From assembly GCF_007754425.1 (NCBI RefSeq), contig NZ_CP037452.1, positions 2,455,164 to 2,519,163 of the forward strand: a stretch of DNA of 64,000 nt. The letters are read 5' to 3'. Of this stretch, positions 8,622-17,104 are shown one piece after another (positions within the stretch are counted from its first letter, which is position 1; each line of letters begins with the position of its first letter). A program made the translations under genes and the position numbers. The notes beneath the pieces are model-generated. The model was not told the origin of the DNA. It did not search any database and saw only the letters and a list, made by a program, of their open reading frames with translations. The DNA comes from Gimesia fumaroli. Its GTDB lineage: Bacteria; Planctomycetota; Planctomycetia; Planctomycetales; Planctomycetaceae.

Positions 8622-9557
8622 ATGAAACTCTGCTGGTTCACTCAAAAGATCAACCGGACCGTTGCTGTTTTTTGTCTATTTATTTTCGCCATCGGGATGT
8701 CGGAACTGGTTTTAGCGGAAAAAAAGACAGAGAATCAACTGATCCCCGTCACTTTACAGAAACGGGTCAAACAGGAGTCCGGAAAGTATCTGCCTGTAAA
8801 GGAAGCCGTGTATTGGAAGCCGGCAGAGACCGCCATTATTGTATGTGACATGTGGGACGATCATACCTGCAAGCAAGCTGCGAAGCGCGTTGCCGAGATG
8901 GCACCAGCGATGAATGAGACTCTGAAAGCGGCACGCGATCAAGGGGTTTTCATTATCCATGCTCCCAGTGGCCGCATGAGCTTTTATGAAGGCACAGCCC
9001 AACGAAAGCGAGCCATTGACGCACCTTTCGCGAAAGCGCCCCTTGATTTCAAATGGAAATACTGGAACGACGATAAGGAAGGTCAGCCGCTGGACTTTGT
9101 CAGAGCAGGGGGCTGTGGCTGTAAAGTACCCTGCAAAGGCTGGGTGCCGGATGAAACGGGTTTGCGCCACTGGAAGGGAGAGAAGATTCCCTGGACCCGC
9201 CAGATCAAAACCATTGAAATTGCCGACGAAGATGCCATCAGTGACAACGGACAGGAAGTCTATAACATGCTGGAAGCGCGGGGCATTCAAAATGTGGTCT
9301 TGATGGGCGTGCATACGAATTTATGCGTTTGTGGTCGTCCGTTCGGCTTACGCCAGATGGTCTATCAGGGGAAAAACGCGGTTCTGTGTCGGGATCTGAC
9401 CGATTCCCTGTTCCAGCAGAATGATCCGCCGATCAGCCATTTTCGGGGAACAGAACTGGTTGTGGAACATATCGAAAAACGAATCTGTCCTACGATTCCA
9501 TCGACGACTTTTACAGGTAAATCCGAATTCCGGTTTGATGAAAATGCGACGCATTAA
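8622..9557 (+). CDS. Exported isochorismatase-family cysteine hydrolase
   Basis: This 311-residue protein has a signal peptide (residues 1-32, cut near VLA-E). The isochorismatase-like fold starts at about residue 70. The catalytic Asp is in AIIVCDMWDD (D76), and the nucleophile Cys is in GVHTNLCVCGR (C235 by the usual alignment, with a second Cys two residues on). The family hydrolyses amides and related bonds (nicotinamidase, N-carbamoylsarcosine amidase) as well as isochorismate. Export is unusual for this family. A Cys-rich insertion, GGCGCKVPCKGW, could form disulfides outside the cytosol. It is followed by a symporter and a creatininase-family gene, suggesting uptake and hydrolysis of a small amide. 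The substrate is unknown. Confidence 0.85.
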   Translation: MKLCWFTQKINRTVAVFCLFIFAIGMSELVLAEKKTENQLIPVTLQKRVKQESGKYLPVKEAVYWKPAETAIIVCDMWDDHTCKQAAKRVAEMAPAMNETLKAARDQGVFIIHAPSGRMSFYEGTAQRKRAIDAPFAKAPLDFKWKYWNDDKEGQPLDFVRAGGCGCKVPCKGWVPDETGLRHWKGEKIPWTRQIKTIEIADEDAISDNGQEVYNMLEARGIQNVVLMGVHTNLCVCGRPFGLRQMVYQGKNAVLCRDLTDSLFQQNDPPISHFRGTELVVEHIEKRICPTIPSTTFTGKSEFRFDENATH

Positions 9558-9636
9558 ACTGGAGAACGTGTGTTTCATCTGATTAAGAACCGAACGACCG
9601 TGATTTCCTTCACATGATTTAAGAACTGACTGCAAG

Positions 9637-11277
9637 ATGCATTTGTTAGACTATGGTGTTATTCTAGCCTATCTTCTGGTTTCGATTGGACTCGGTATTT
9701 ATTTTGGCCGAAATCAATCACGGAAGGAATTTTTCGCCGCCGGGAATTCCATGGGTTGGTTACCTGTCGGATTGAGTGTGATGGCAACGCTGTTTTCTGC
9801 GAACAGTTTTGTGATGTATCCGTCGATCGCCTATGGAAGTGGTTTACGGATCAGCCTGTTTTTGATTGCCGTATCTCTGATGGCGCCGCTGGTACTGTGG
9901 GTGTTCATTCCCGTTTATGCACGGTTGAATTGTCAGACTGCGTATGAGTATCTGGAACGCCGTTATCATGTCTCGGTTCGTTCTCTAGCCAGCGGGCTGT
10001 TCATTTTCCTGAGGATTGGGTGGATGGCGTCTGCGACGTATGCGGCGTCGATTGTGCTGGCGAATGTGATGCAGGTTCCACAACTCACGGTGATTATTGT
10101 GCTGGGCGTTGTTTCTATTTTCTACACAATGCTCGGTGGTCTGCGGGCGGTGATGTGGACTGACGTGATTCAATTTTTTATCTTCACTCTCACGATTATA
10201 TTGACGCTTGGCTTAATCCTTGCACAAACCGATGACGGAGTGTCGGGAGTCATTTCGACTTATTTTGAAGGGCGGAGCAATTTGCTGGTCGATTTTTCTC
10301 CCTCCCTGACGCTGGAGTATGGCAGTTGGGCAGTTTTGATCGGCCTGTTTCTGGAAGCACTGTCGGCCTTTGGTGCCGATCAGGTTGCTGTACAACGCTA
10401 TATTGCCGCGCGTTCTGAAAAGACATCGCAAGTCGGTTTCATGATTAATGTGATCGGAATGTGGACCGTTGTGCCCGGATTGTTGGCCATTGGAGTCGGC
10501 CTCTATTCTCATTATCATCAATTTCCAGAACAGATGGTTTCAGTGCTGGCAACTGAGCTCAATGGAGAACTGCCTGACTGGAGAGCCGATGCCGCTGGTA
10601 ATGGGATGACGGTTCCCCATTTTTATGAATCGTATCCGGAGTATGTGGCCGAAGACATTCAGGCGTTGAAGCTTCAAGATCAGGCATTGCCGCAGTACGT
10701 TCGTCTGCATTTTCCGCCGGGCGTGGTGGGGTTATTCCTGGTTGCATTAATGGCGGCGGTGATGTCCAGCATTGATTCCGGGATTCACTCGGTGACGACT
10801 GCACTGATGGTCGATTTTCGCGATCGGCATTTCCTCCATTTAAAGCCGGATGATAATAAAATGGAAGTGCTACAGGACCGTGCGCTGGTGGTCTTGATCG
10901 GTGTGCTCTCGATTGTGCTGGCATGCAATGTGGGTGAGATGGGTGATGTGTTCGCGATCGGGAAAAAAGTGACCGCCGGTTTTGGCGGGCCATTACTGGC
11001 CGTGTTTATTCTGGCTCTGTTTTTCAAAAACTCAACGACAGCGGGGGTTCTGGTGGGAACCCTTTCAGGCGCCGTGATTACAATAGCGCTGATGTATATT
11101 TCCTCAGACTGGTTTTCCGTCTGGTTCTGGCCGATTGGCTTTGGACTGACTATGGTGATCGGTGTGCTTGTCAGTCTGTTGACGGTTTCTTCTGGTAAGA
11201 CTTCTGCTGATCACCCCTTAACCTATTGGAATGTGGTACAAAGTCAAAATAAGAATGATACTGATTTAAGCGAGTAA
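9637..11277 (+). CDS. Sodium:solute symporter (SSS family)
   Basis: This 546-residue protein has about 13-14 hydrophobic helices and the SSS-family pattern, including YFGRNQSRKEFFAAGNSMGW near the N-terminus and SSIDSGIHSVTTALMVD in the second half (Na2-site region). It has a soluble insertion at about residues 305-355 between helices. It imports an organic solute with sodium. The gene sits between the isochorismatase-like hydrolase and the creatininase-like enzyme (only 7 bp upstream of the latter), so its substrate is probably what those enzymes process. Confidence 0.9.
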   Translation: MHLLDYGVILAYLLVSIGLGIYFGRNQSRKEFFAAGNSMGWLPVGLSVMATLFSANSFVMYPSIAYGSGLRISLFLIAVSLMAPLVLWVFIPVYARLNCQTAYEYLERRYHVSVRSLASGLFIFLRIGWMASATYAASIVLANVMQVPQLTVIIVLGVVSIFYTMLGGLRAVMWTDVIQFFIFTLTIILTLGLILAQTDDGVSGVISTYFEGRSNLLVDFSPSLTLEYGSWAVLIGLFLEALSAFGADQVAVQRYIAARSEKTSQVGFMINVIGMWTVVPGLLAIGVGLYSHYHQFPEQMVSVLATELNGELPDWRADAAGNGMTVPHFYESYPEYVAEDIQALKLQDQALPQYVRLHFPPGVVGLFLVALMAAVMSSIDSGIHSVTTALMVDFRDRHFLHLKPDDNKMEVLQDRALVVLIGVLSIVLACNVGEMGDVFAIGKKVTAGFGGPLLAVFILALFFKNSTTAGVLVGTLSGAVITIALMYISSDWFSVWFWPIGFGLTMVIGVLVSLLTVSSGKTSADHPLTYWNVVQSQNKNDTDLSE

Positions 11278-11284
11278 TTCTCCT

Positions 11285-12055
11285 ATGAAATATGCAGAAA
11301 TGACGGCAGTAGAACTGAAAAACGTATCGCGTGATGAAACACTCGTTATTTTGCCGATTGCTGCAGTCGAGCAGCATGGCCCGCATATGCCAACCGCGAC
11401 GGATGAGATTATCTGTACGGCGGTTGCCGAACAGGTCGAGCAGCGGCTCAAGGAATCACTTTTATTGTTGCCGACGCTCTGGTTGGGGGCCAGCCAGCAC
11501 CATCTTCGCTGGGGCGCCACATTGACGACGCGCGTGGAAAATTATGAGACGCTGTTGTGTGAGATTTGCGAAACGATACTGAATGACGGTTTCCGCCGGG
11601 TGCTGATTTTGAACGGGCATGGCGGAAATATCGCCCCGATGCAGATTTCGTTACGGCGGCTGCAGGTGCAATATCGCAACTGTCAATTAATGGCAGCTTC
11701 TTACTGGTCGATTGCAGAAGCAGAAATCGCGGCTTTGATGGAAGGAGAGTGCAAAACAGTGGGACATGCCTGCGAGGCGGAAACATCTCTGGTGATGCAT
11801 CTTCGGCCGGAACTGGTACGCGAATCAAAAATCGAAAACTTTGACGACTATGCTTTGGATCTTGTTGATGGTGTCTATCTCTGTAATGACATGTATCAGC
11901 GAACACAAAAGGGGGCTACCGGCCGTCCCGATCTGGCATCAGCAGGGAAGGGCGAGCAGATGTTTTCTGTAATTTGCGATCGTGTGGTTGAAGTACTGCA
12001 GCGATTGGGGCACGCTCCCTTGCCTACGCTCGATGGTGGTTTTGCTGAAGGCTAA
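11285..12055 (+). CDS. Creatininase family protein
   Basis: This 256-residue protein shows the metal-binding pattern of the family: LPIAAVEQHGPHMPTATDE (Glu, His, Asp), LNGHGGN in the middle, and HACEAETS in the C-terminal half. The family includes creatinine amidohydrolase, which opens cyclic amides with two divalent metals, and relatives in cofactor maturation. It starts 7 bp after the symporter stop, so it is co-transcribed with it. Together with the exported isochorismatase-type hydrolase (the fold of N-carbamoylsarcosine amidase), a route for a cyclic or N-substituted amide is plausible but unproven. Confidence 0.9.
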   Translation: MKYAEMTAVELKNVSRDETLVILPIAAVEQHGPHMPTATDEIICTAVAEQVEQRLKESLLLLPTLWLGASQHHLRWGATLTTRVENYETLLCEICETILNDGFRRVLILNGHGGNIAPMQISLRRLQVQYRNCQLMAASYWSIAEAEIAALMEGECKTVGHACEAETSLVMHLRPELVRESKIENFDDYALDLVDGVYLCNDMYQRTQKGATGRPDLASAGKGEQMFSVICDRVVEVLQRLGHAPLPTLDGGFAEG

Positions 12056-12216
12056 CGGCACAGAAAATGGGGTTTTTGATGAGATTATTCGCTCTAAGCC
12101 ACTTTTGTGTCGCTGTTTAGAACATCACGACGACAAACGTAAAACGGCGTTAACCCCTGGTTTTCTTGCGTATAAGTTATGCGCCGAAAGTCATGAACTT
12201 GCTGGGGAAATTCCTA

Positions 12217-12245
12217 TTTCAATGATAGTTTGTTTTTTCTACAAT
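12217..12245 (+). promoter_or_regulatory. Possible sigma-70-type promoter of the glycan locus
   Basis: TACAAT (12240-12245) is a good -10 element. The hexamer TTTCAA lies 17 nt upstream but matches the -35 consensus only partly. The site is about 150 bp before the amidotransferase start. Position and -10 quality support it; the -35 is weak. Confidence 0.3.
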
Positions 12246-12347
12246 CCCCGCCGATGTAGATAACTCTTGTCTACACAACAAAAACCATACACATAATGAA
12301 ATGATTATTGTTCAATCTTTGATCGCATCTCTCTCAGAGGAGCATCA

Positions 12348-12380
12348 ATGATTGCCACAAAGCCTGTCTTATTTTCATAG
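12348..12380 (+). CDS. Possible 10-residue leader peptide
   Basis: ATG is preceded by CAGAGGAG at good spacing and opens a 10-codon frame (MIATKPVLFS) that stops 10 bp before the amidotransferase start codon. The amidotransferase itself has a weaker ribosome binding site. The short frame could serve translational coupling or could be chance. There is no sign of an attenuator hairpin. Confidence 0.25.
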   Translation: MIATKPVLFS

Positions 12381-12390
12381 CGAGTGATTC

Positions 12391-13578
12391 ATGATTCCAA
12401 AACGCGATGTACAAAAGTTATACAATCTTCCCTCTGAAGTGAAGTTCTGTCGAAAATGTACGATTTCGAATCAACGTCCGCGTATTACCTTTGATGAACA
12501 TGGCGTCTGTAGCGCCTGTAATTTTGCGGTGGTTAAGAGAAATGAATTTGACTGGGAACAGCGCGAGCAGGAACTGTTGGAACTCTGCGATCGTTATCGA
12601 AAAAACGATGGCAGCTATGACGTGATTGTTCCCTGTAGTGGAGGAAAAGATGGCAGCTTTGTGGCGCATCAGCTGAAATATAAGTATGGCATGAACCCGC
12701 TCACCGTCACCTGGGCTCCTCTGATCTCAACTGAGTTGGGCCGAAAGAATCTGGATTCGTTCATTGATGCGGGTTTTGACAATGTCTTCGGAAAGCCCAA
12801 TGGCGTTGTCACCAGAAAGTTAACGCATCTTTCTTTCAAGCATATGGGCGATCCGTTTCAGCCATTTATTTATGGACAGACCAACTTTCCAATGAAAATG
12901 GCAGTACAACACAATGTTTCGTTGATTATGTATGGCGAAAACGGTGAGGTTGAATACGGCGGCGACATGAAAAATGCCTTTCGGCCGACACGGGAGATTG
13001 CCGATCATGATTCTCATTATTTCTCAGGACTTCCCCCGGAATTCTGGGAGCAACACGGCCTGACTCGTGCGGATCTGGCACCATTTATGGCTCCTAAGTA
13101 CCAGGATATTGTGAAGAATGACACCCAGATTCATTTCTTCGGCTACTACAAGAACTGGGATCCTCAAGAAAACTACTATTACTGTCGTGAGCATACGGGA
13201 CTGGAACCCAATCCGGAACGTTCTGAAGGAACCTACTCAAAATATGCCAGCCTGGATGACAAAATTGATGGTTATCATTACTACCTGGCCTACATCAAGT
13301 TTGGAATTGGTCGTACAACATCGGATACGGCTCATGAAATTCGTGATGGAAAAATTGATCGCGAAGAAGGTTGTGCCCTTATCAGAAGATATGATGGAGA
13401 ATTCCCTCAGAAGTATTTCCAACTGTTTTTGGAATATTGCGATATGACCGAAGGGGAGTTTCATGAGATCATTGACAGCTGGCGAGCCGACCACCTTTGG
13501 AAAAAAGTAAATGGTGAGTGGGCGCTCCGACATGCCGTTTACGATGAAGAAGAGCAGCAGGGTAATATGGCGGCATGA
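12391..13578 (+). CDS. wbpG: N-acetyl sugar amidotransferase (WbpG/PseA/PtmG-like)
   Basis: This 395-residue protein has an N-terminal zinc-ribbon-like pair, CRKCTISNQRP...CSACNF (about residues 20-50). An ATP-pyrophosphatase PP-loop, VPCSGGKDGSF, sits at about residues 87-97. This layout is that of N-acetyl sugar amidotransferases, which adenylate an acetamido group and replace its oxygen with nitrogen to give an acetamidino sugar. The ammonia comes from a HisH-type glutaminase channelled through a HisF paralogue. Both partner genes follow directly with 4-bp ATGA overlaps, so the three subunits are translationally coupled. With the legionaminic-acid genes downstream, an acetamidino-legionaminic acid is the likely product; a 2,3-diamino uronic acid, as for Pseudomonas WbpG, is the alternative. 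Confidence 0.88.
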   Translation: MIPKRDVQKLYNLPSEVKFCRKCTISNQRPRITFDEHGVCSACNFAVVKRNEFDWEQREQELLELCDRYRKNDGSYDVIVPCSGGKDGSFVAHQLKYKYGMNPLTVTWAPLISTELGRKNLDSFIDAGFDNVFGKPNGVVTRKLTHLSFKHMGDPFQPFIYGQTNFPMKMAVQHNVSLIMYGENGEVEYGGDMKNAFRPTREIADHDSHYFSGLPPEFWEQHGLTRADLAPFMAPKYQDIVKNDTQIHFFGYYKNWDPQENYYYCREHTGLEPNPERSEGTYSKYASLDDKIDGYHYYLAYIKFGIGRTTSDTAHEIRDGKIDREEGCALIRRYDGEFPQKYFQLFLEYCDMTEGEFHEIIDSWRADHLWKKVNGEWALRHAVYDEEEQQGNMAA

Positions 13579-14336
13579 GTAATCTACGTTTGATACCACG
13601 GCTGGATATTAAAGGAAAAAATTTAATTAAGGGCGTTCACCTGGAAGGATTGCGCGTCATAGGCGATCCACAGGAGTATGCCGTTAAGTATTATGAGGAC
13701 GGTGCAGACGAATTGATTTATATGGATGCTGTCGCCAGCTTGTATGGCCGCAATAATCTATCTGAAATCATCAGTCGCACCGTGCAGAATGTCTTTGTGC
13801 CGATTACCGTCGGGGGAGGCATTCGTTCCGTCGAAGATGTCCAGCGTTTGTTGCGATCCGGAGCAGATAAAGTCGCCATAAATACGGCTGCTATTGCCAA
13901 TCCTGAATTAATCAAGGAAGTTTCCAACCGATTCGGTTCACAATGTATGGTCCTTTCCATCGAAGCGAAAAAGATGCCCGATGGAAAATGGCATGCATTT
14001 ACCGACAACGGTCGTGAGCGGAGCGGCCGTGATGTTCATGAATGGGTTCAGCAGGCGGTTGGACTGGGAGCGGGCGAAGTTCTTCTGACATCAATTGATC
14101 AGGAAGGGACGCGCAAAGGCTTTGATTTGGAACTGACGCGATCAGTTTCAGAAATCGTACCCGTCCCCGTCATTGCCAGTGGTGGAATGGGATCGGTGCA
14201 GGATCTGTTTGCTGTTGTCGACCAGGGAAAAGCCGACGCTGTGGCGATGGCGGATATTTTACATTATGACCGGATGACGCTTGTGGAAATTCGCGATGCT
14301 GCGCTGGCTGAAAAGATACATGTGAGGCAAGTATGA
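13575..14336 (+). CDS. hisF: HisF paralogue of a sugar amidination system
   Basis: This 253-residue (beta/alpha)8 barrel is related to imidazole-glycerol-phosphate synthase subunit HisF. The first catalytic Asp is kept (RLDIKG, D11), but the second, normally Asp130, is Glu (VLSIEAKK, E130). The gene lies between an N-acetyl sugar amidotransferase and a HisH paralogue, as in the wbpG-hisH2-hisF2 sets of O-antigen loci. Its job is probably to pass ammonia from HisH to the amidotransferase and not to make histidine. No other his gene is nearby. Its start overlaps the preceding stop (ATGA). Confidence 0.88.
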   Translation: MSNLRLIPRLDIKGKNLIKGVHLEGLRVIGDPQEYAVKYYEDGADELIYMDAVASLYGRNNLSEIISRTVQNVFVPITVGGGIRSVEDVQRLLRSGADKVAINTAAIANPELIKEVSNRFGSQCMVLSIEAKKMPDGKWHAFTDNGRERSGRDVHEWVQQAVGLGAGEVLLTSIDQEGTRKGFDLELTRSVSEIVPVPVIASGGMGSVQDLFAVVDQGKADAVAMADILHYDRMTLVEIRDAALAEKIHVRQV

Positions 14337-14974
14337 CCCAGAAAGTTGTCATCATTGATTATGGTGCGGGAAATCTGCTCAATGTCGTTCGTGCTTGTGA
14401 GCATTGTGGGGCTGATGTAACTATCGCTGATTCCGCAGAAACTATCATGCGGGCGGATCGGCTGATCTTACCTGGTGTGGGCGCATTTTCGGACAGTATG
14501 CAGGAACTTGAAAAACGGGAGATGGTCGAGCCGATTTTAGCCTATGCAAAGTCGGGGAAGCCGTTGCTGGGAATTTGCCTGGGGATGCAGATGTTGCTGG
14601 ATTCCAGCGAAGAATTTGGGATCTGGGATGGTCTCGGTCTGATTCCCGGAAAAGTCGTCAGTATCCCGGCGACTGGCGTGGATGGAACGCCGCATAAAAT
14701 ACCTCATATTGGCTGGAATCAATTAATTTCAGGACAGCGCGACAGCTGGGCGCAAACGGTATTGGATTCAATTCCTGAAGATTCATCGGTCTATTTCGTG
14801 CATTCATTTATGGCGGTGCCGACAGATGATGCACATCGGCTGGCTGATTGTGACTATGATGGCCGGCAGGTTTGTGCTGCCGTTCAGCGCGAAAATATTA
14901 TTGGATGTCAGTTTCACCCCGAAAAAAGTGGTCCTGTTGGATTGCAGATTATTCAGAATTTTCTTTCGTTTTGA
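14333..14974 (+). CDS. hisH: HisH-type glutamine amidotransferase of a sugar amidination system
   Basis: This 213-residue class I glutaminase has an intact triad: the nucleophile Cys in GICLGMQ (C82), and His and Glu in QFHPEKSG (about H195 and E197). It releases ammonia from glutamine. Its 4-bp overlap with the HisF paralogue and the upstream amidotransferase place it in the sugar amidination complex. It is homologous to histidine-pathway HisH, so annotation pipelines would call it imidazole glycerol phosphate synthase subunit HisH. Confidence 0.88.
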   Translation: MTQKVVIIDYGAGNLLNVVRACEHCGADVTIADSAETIMRADRLILPGVGAFSDSMQELEKREMVEPILAYAKSGKPLLGICLGMQMLLDSSEEFGIWDGLGLIPGKVVSIPATGVDGTPHKIPHIGWNQLISGQRDSWAQTVLDSIPEDSSVYFVHSFMAVPTDDAHRLADCDYDGRQVCAAVQRENIIGCQFHPEKSGPVGLQIIQNFLSF

Positions 14975-15030
14975 ATCATCCATTTTCGGGGAAGCTGGAT
15001 CGTTTTATGAGTAGAATAAATTTAAGAGTT

Positions 15031-15053
15031 GCTTTCTCAGGAAATTGAGAAGC
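15031..15053 (+). other. Weak stem-loop between hisH paralogue and asnB
   Basis: GCTTTCTCA can pair with TGAGAAGC (one bulge) around a 6-nt loop. There is no T-run, so it is not a convincing terminator. It may be an RNA-processing or pausing element, or chance. Otherwise I see nothing from 14975 to 15228 apart from the asnB ribosome binding site. Confidence 0.25.
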
Positions 15054-15228
15054 AGAAGGTTGTCAAGCAGATTAGAGTCTGATTGATTCAGAATTTGAAT
15101 AGAATTGAAACCAGAACGAGATCGAAAACAGTCAGCCTCGTTTGTGAGTGAAACTGAGTGTTTTCTTTTTGGTTGTGTATGAATCCCTTGCTGAACAGGG
15201 CTGTTCCAGTGGGACGGAAGGAACCGGA

Positions 15229-17067
15229 ATGTGTGGAATTATCGGGGGCTACGATCGCGAAAAACGCCCTTTTGGGACGGAGCTGGCAGAACAGGCTTGT
15301 GAACGAATGGCTCATCGCGGGCCCGATGATCGAGGTTACCACGAGGTAGACGGGATGCTGGTGGGAAATCAGCGATTGTCTATTTTGGATCTGGCCGGTG
15401 GCCATCAACCCATGTTTTCCGATGATCGACAGGTGATCGTCGTTCAAAACGGGGAAATCTATAACTTCAGAGAACTCGCCAAAGGACTCGGCTGCCGAAC
15501 CAGCTGTGATACTGAGGTCATTCTCAGATTGTATGAGCGAGACGGTGAGGATTTTGTAAAACAGCTTAATGGTATGTTTGCCATCGCGATTATTGATCGT
15601 CGCAAACAATCCATGTTGCTTTACCGTGATCGAGTCGGGCAAAAACCGCTCTATCTTCATGATGATGGCAAGCGGCTGCTGTTTGCTTCCGAGGTCAAAT
15701 CCCTGTTTGCGATGGGGGTGAAAGCGGAGATGAACTGGGAAGGCTTCGATGCCTATCTCACGTACAATTTTGTCCCCCCGCCGATTACGCTCTACAAAAA
15801 TATCACGCATCTCATGCCGGGGCACTTGCTGAAAATCAGTCCTCAAGGGACCGAGGTTCGGCGTTGGTGGAATCTGGCGGAGAAGCCTGTAGAATGCCGG
15901 TCTGAAGCGTCCTGGTGTGAAGAGATAATTGATACCTTACAGGCTGCTGTGAAGATTCGATTACGCGCGGATGTGCCTTTAGGGGCATTCCTTTCAGGGG
16001 GCATTGACAGTTCGTCCGTTGTGTCTCTGATGAGTCAGGAATTACCACATCCGGTGCAGACTTTTTGTATCGGATTTGATGATCCCCGGTTTGATGAATC
16101 TCAGTACGCCCAAGAAGTCGCCGATCAGTTTGGTACCCGTCACACGTGTGATGTGTTGAATCCCAATTTGACGGCAACCTGGCCGCTGACTGTTTATCAC
16201 AACGATCAGCCACACGGCGATGTCTCTTTCATGCCGACCTACTGGGTCAGCCATCTGGCGCGGAAGTCAGTCAAAGTGGTCCTGACTGGCGATGGGGGAG
16301 ACGAGCTGTTTGCAGGTTATGATGTTCATCGTAACTTTTTTGCCAACCAGGACTGTACCCTCCCGCGCGAGCAGATTGAGGATGCCTATATCAGTGCGAT
16401 CAGTTTATTACAGCCGTCTGCAAAGCAGGCACTGTATTCAGCCGATGCAAAGAGTCAGCTGGTGGCAGAGGATGCGTCCCGGTTTGCCAAGTCACATTTG
16501 GAAGAGTTTCGACACCTGGATCCGATCAATCAGGCGTTGGCTCTGGATACCCGGTTTTTGTTACCTGGGAACAATCTCGTAAAACCAGATAAAATGGCAA
16601 TGGCCGTTTCGTTGGAGCCACGTGCTCCCTATTTAGATTATCGAATGGTAGATCTGGCATTTCGGATTCCAGGATCACTCAAATTACGCGATGGCGTGAC
16701 AAAATCCATATTGAAGAAAGCCTGCGAGAAAATTCTTCCTTCCAGTATCATCTATCGTAAAAAGCAGATGTTTACCGTTCCCATCGGAGAGTGGTTTAAG
16801 CAGGAGCTAAATCCCTTTGTGAACGACGTTTTGCTTTCGCCTCGATCGCTGGAAAGAGGCTTTTATCGACCTGAGCGCGTTCGAGAAATCATTCAGGAAC
16901 ATCGCACTGACAAAGTCAATCATACGCGTACAATACGTGCACTTCTGGCATTGGAACTTTGGCAACGAACATTTATTGATCAGGCCTTTGACCATGCTCC
17001 AACCTATGCTGATTTGGGCATCAATAGTTCTGTTGAATTCGGAACCGGCTCCAGAAATGCTGCTTAG
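15229..17067 (+). CDS. asnB: Asparagine synthase (glutamine-hydrolysing) family protein
   Basis: The start is set at 15229 because the Ntn glutaminase needs Cys at position 2 (MCGIIGGYD), and AAGGAA lies at good spacing before it. An in-frame GTG-side extension exists upstream but would bury the nucleophile. The 612-residue protein has the glutaminase domain (residues 2-190, with RGPDDRGYH and NGEIYNF) and the synthetase domain with PP-loop FLSGGIDSSSVV. True AsnB makes asparagine. Paralogues in polysaccharide loci, such as here before an initiating sugar transferase, often amidate uronic acids or other sugar carboxyls. Which applies cannot be decided from sequence. Confidence 0.9.
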   Translation: MCGIIGGYDREKRPFGTELAEQACERMAHRGPDDRGYHEVDGMLVGNQRLSILDLAGGHQPMFSDDRQVIVVQNGEIYNFRELAKGLGCRTSCDTEVILRLYERDGEDFVKQLNGMFAIAIIDRRKQSMLLYRDRVGQKPLYLHDDGKRLLFASEVKSLFAMGVKAEMNWEGFDAYLTYNFVPPPITLYKNITHLMPGHLLKISPQGTEVRRWWNLAEKPVECRSEASWCEEIIDTLQAAVKIRLRADVPLGAFLSGGIDSSSVVSLMSQELPHPVQTFCIGFDDPRFDESQYAQEVADQFGTRHTCDVLNPNLTATWPLTVYHNDQPHGDVSFMPTYWVSHLARKSVKVVLTGDGGDELFAGYDVHRNFFANQDCTLPREQIEDAYISAISLLQPSAKQALYSADAKSQLVAEDASRFAKSHLEEFRHLDPINQALALDTRFLLPGNNLVKPDKMAMAVSLEPRAPYLDYRMVDLAFRIPGSLKLRDGVTKSILKKACEKILPSSIIYRKKQMFTVPIGEWFKQELNPFVNDVLLSPRSLERGFYRPERVREIIQEHRTDKVNHTRTIRALLALELWQRTFIDQAFDHAPTYADLGINSSVEFGTGSRNAA

Positions 17068-17104
17068 GCAATGAACTTCAAACACATCCCGTTATTTAAT
17101 CAAA

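Larger units (their letters stand above)
12056..12390 (+). other. Intergenic region upstream of the glycan locus
   Basis: This 335-bp space separates the creatininase gene from the surface-glycan locus. I see a weak promoter candidate (12217-12245), a short reading frame with a good ribosome binding site (12348-12380) and no terminator or longer gene. Confidence 0.5.

Noticed and set aside
11982-12263. 93-codon plus-strand frame over the creatininase end and following spacer
   Set aside because: It overlaps the real gene in another frame, has no ribosome binding site and no family motif, so it is a shadow frame.
13575-14974. HisF/HisH as histidine biosynthesis genes
   Set aside because: Adjacent to an N-acetyl sugar amidotransferase with ATGA coupling, second catalytic Asp of HisF is Glu, and no other his genes nearby.
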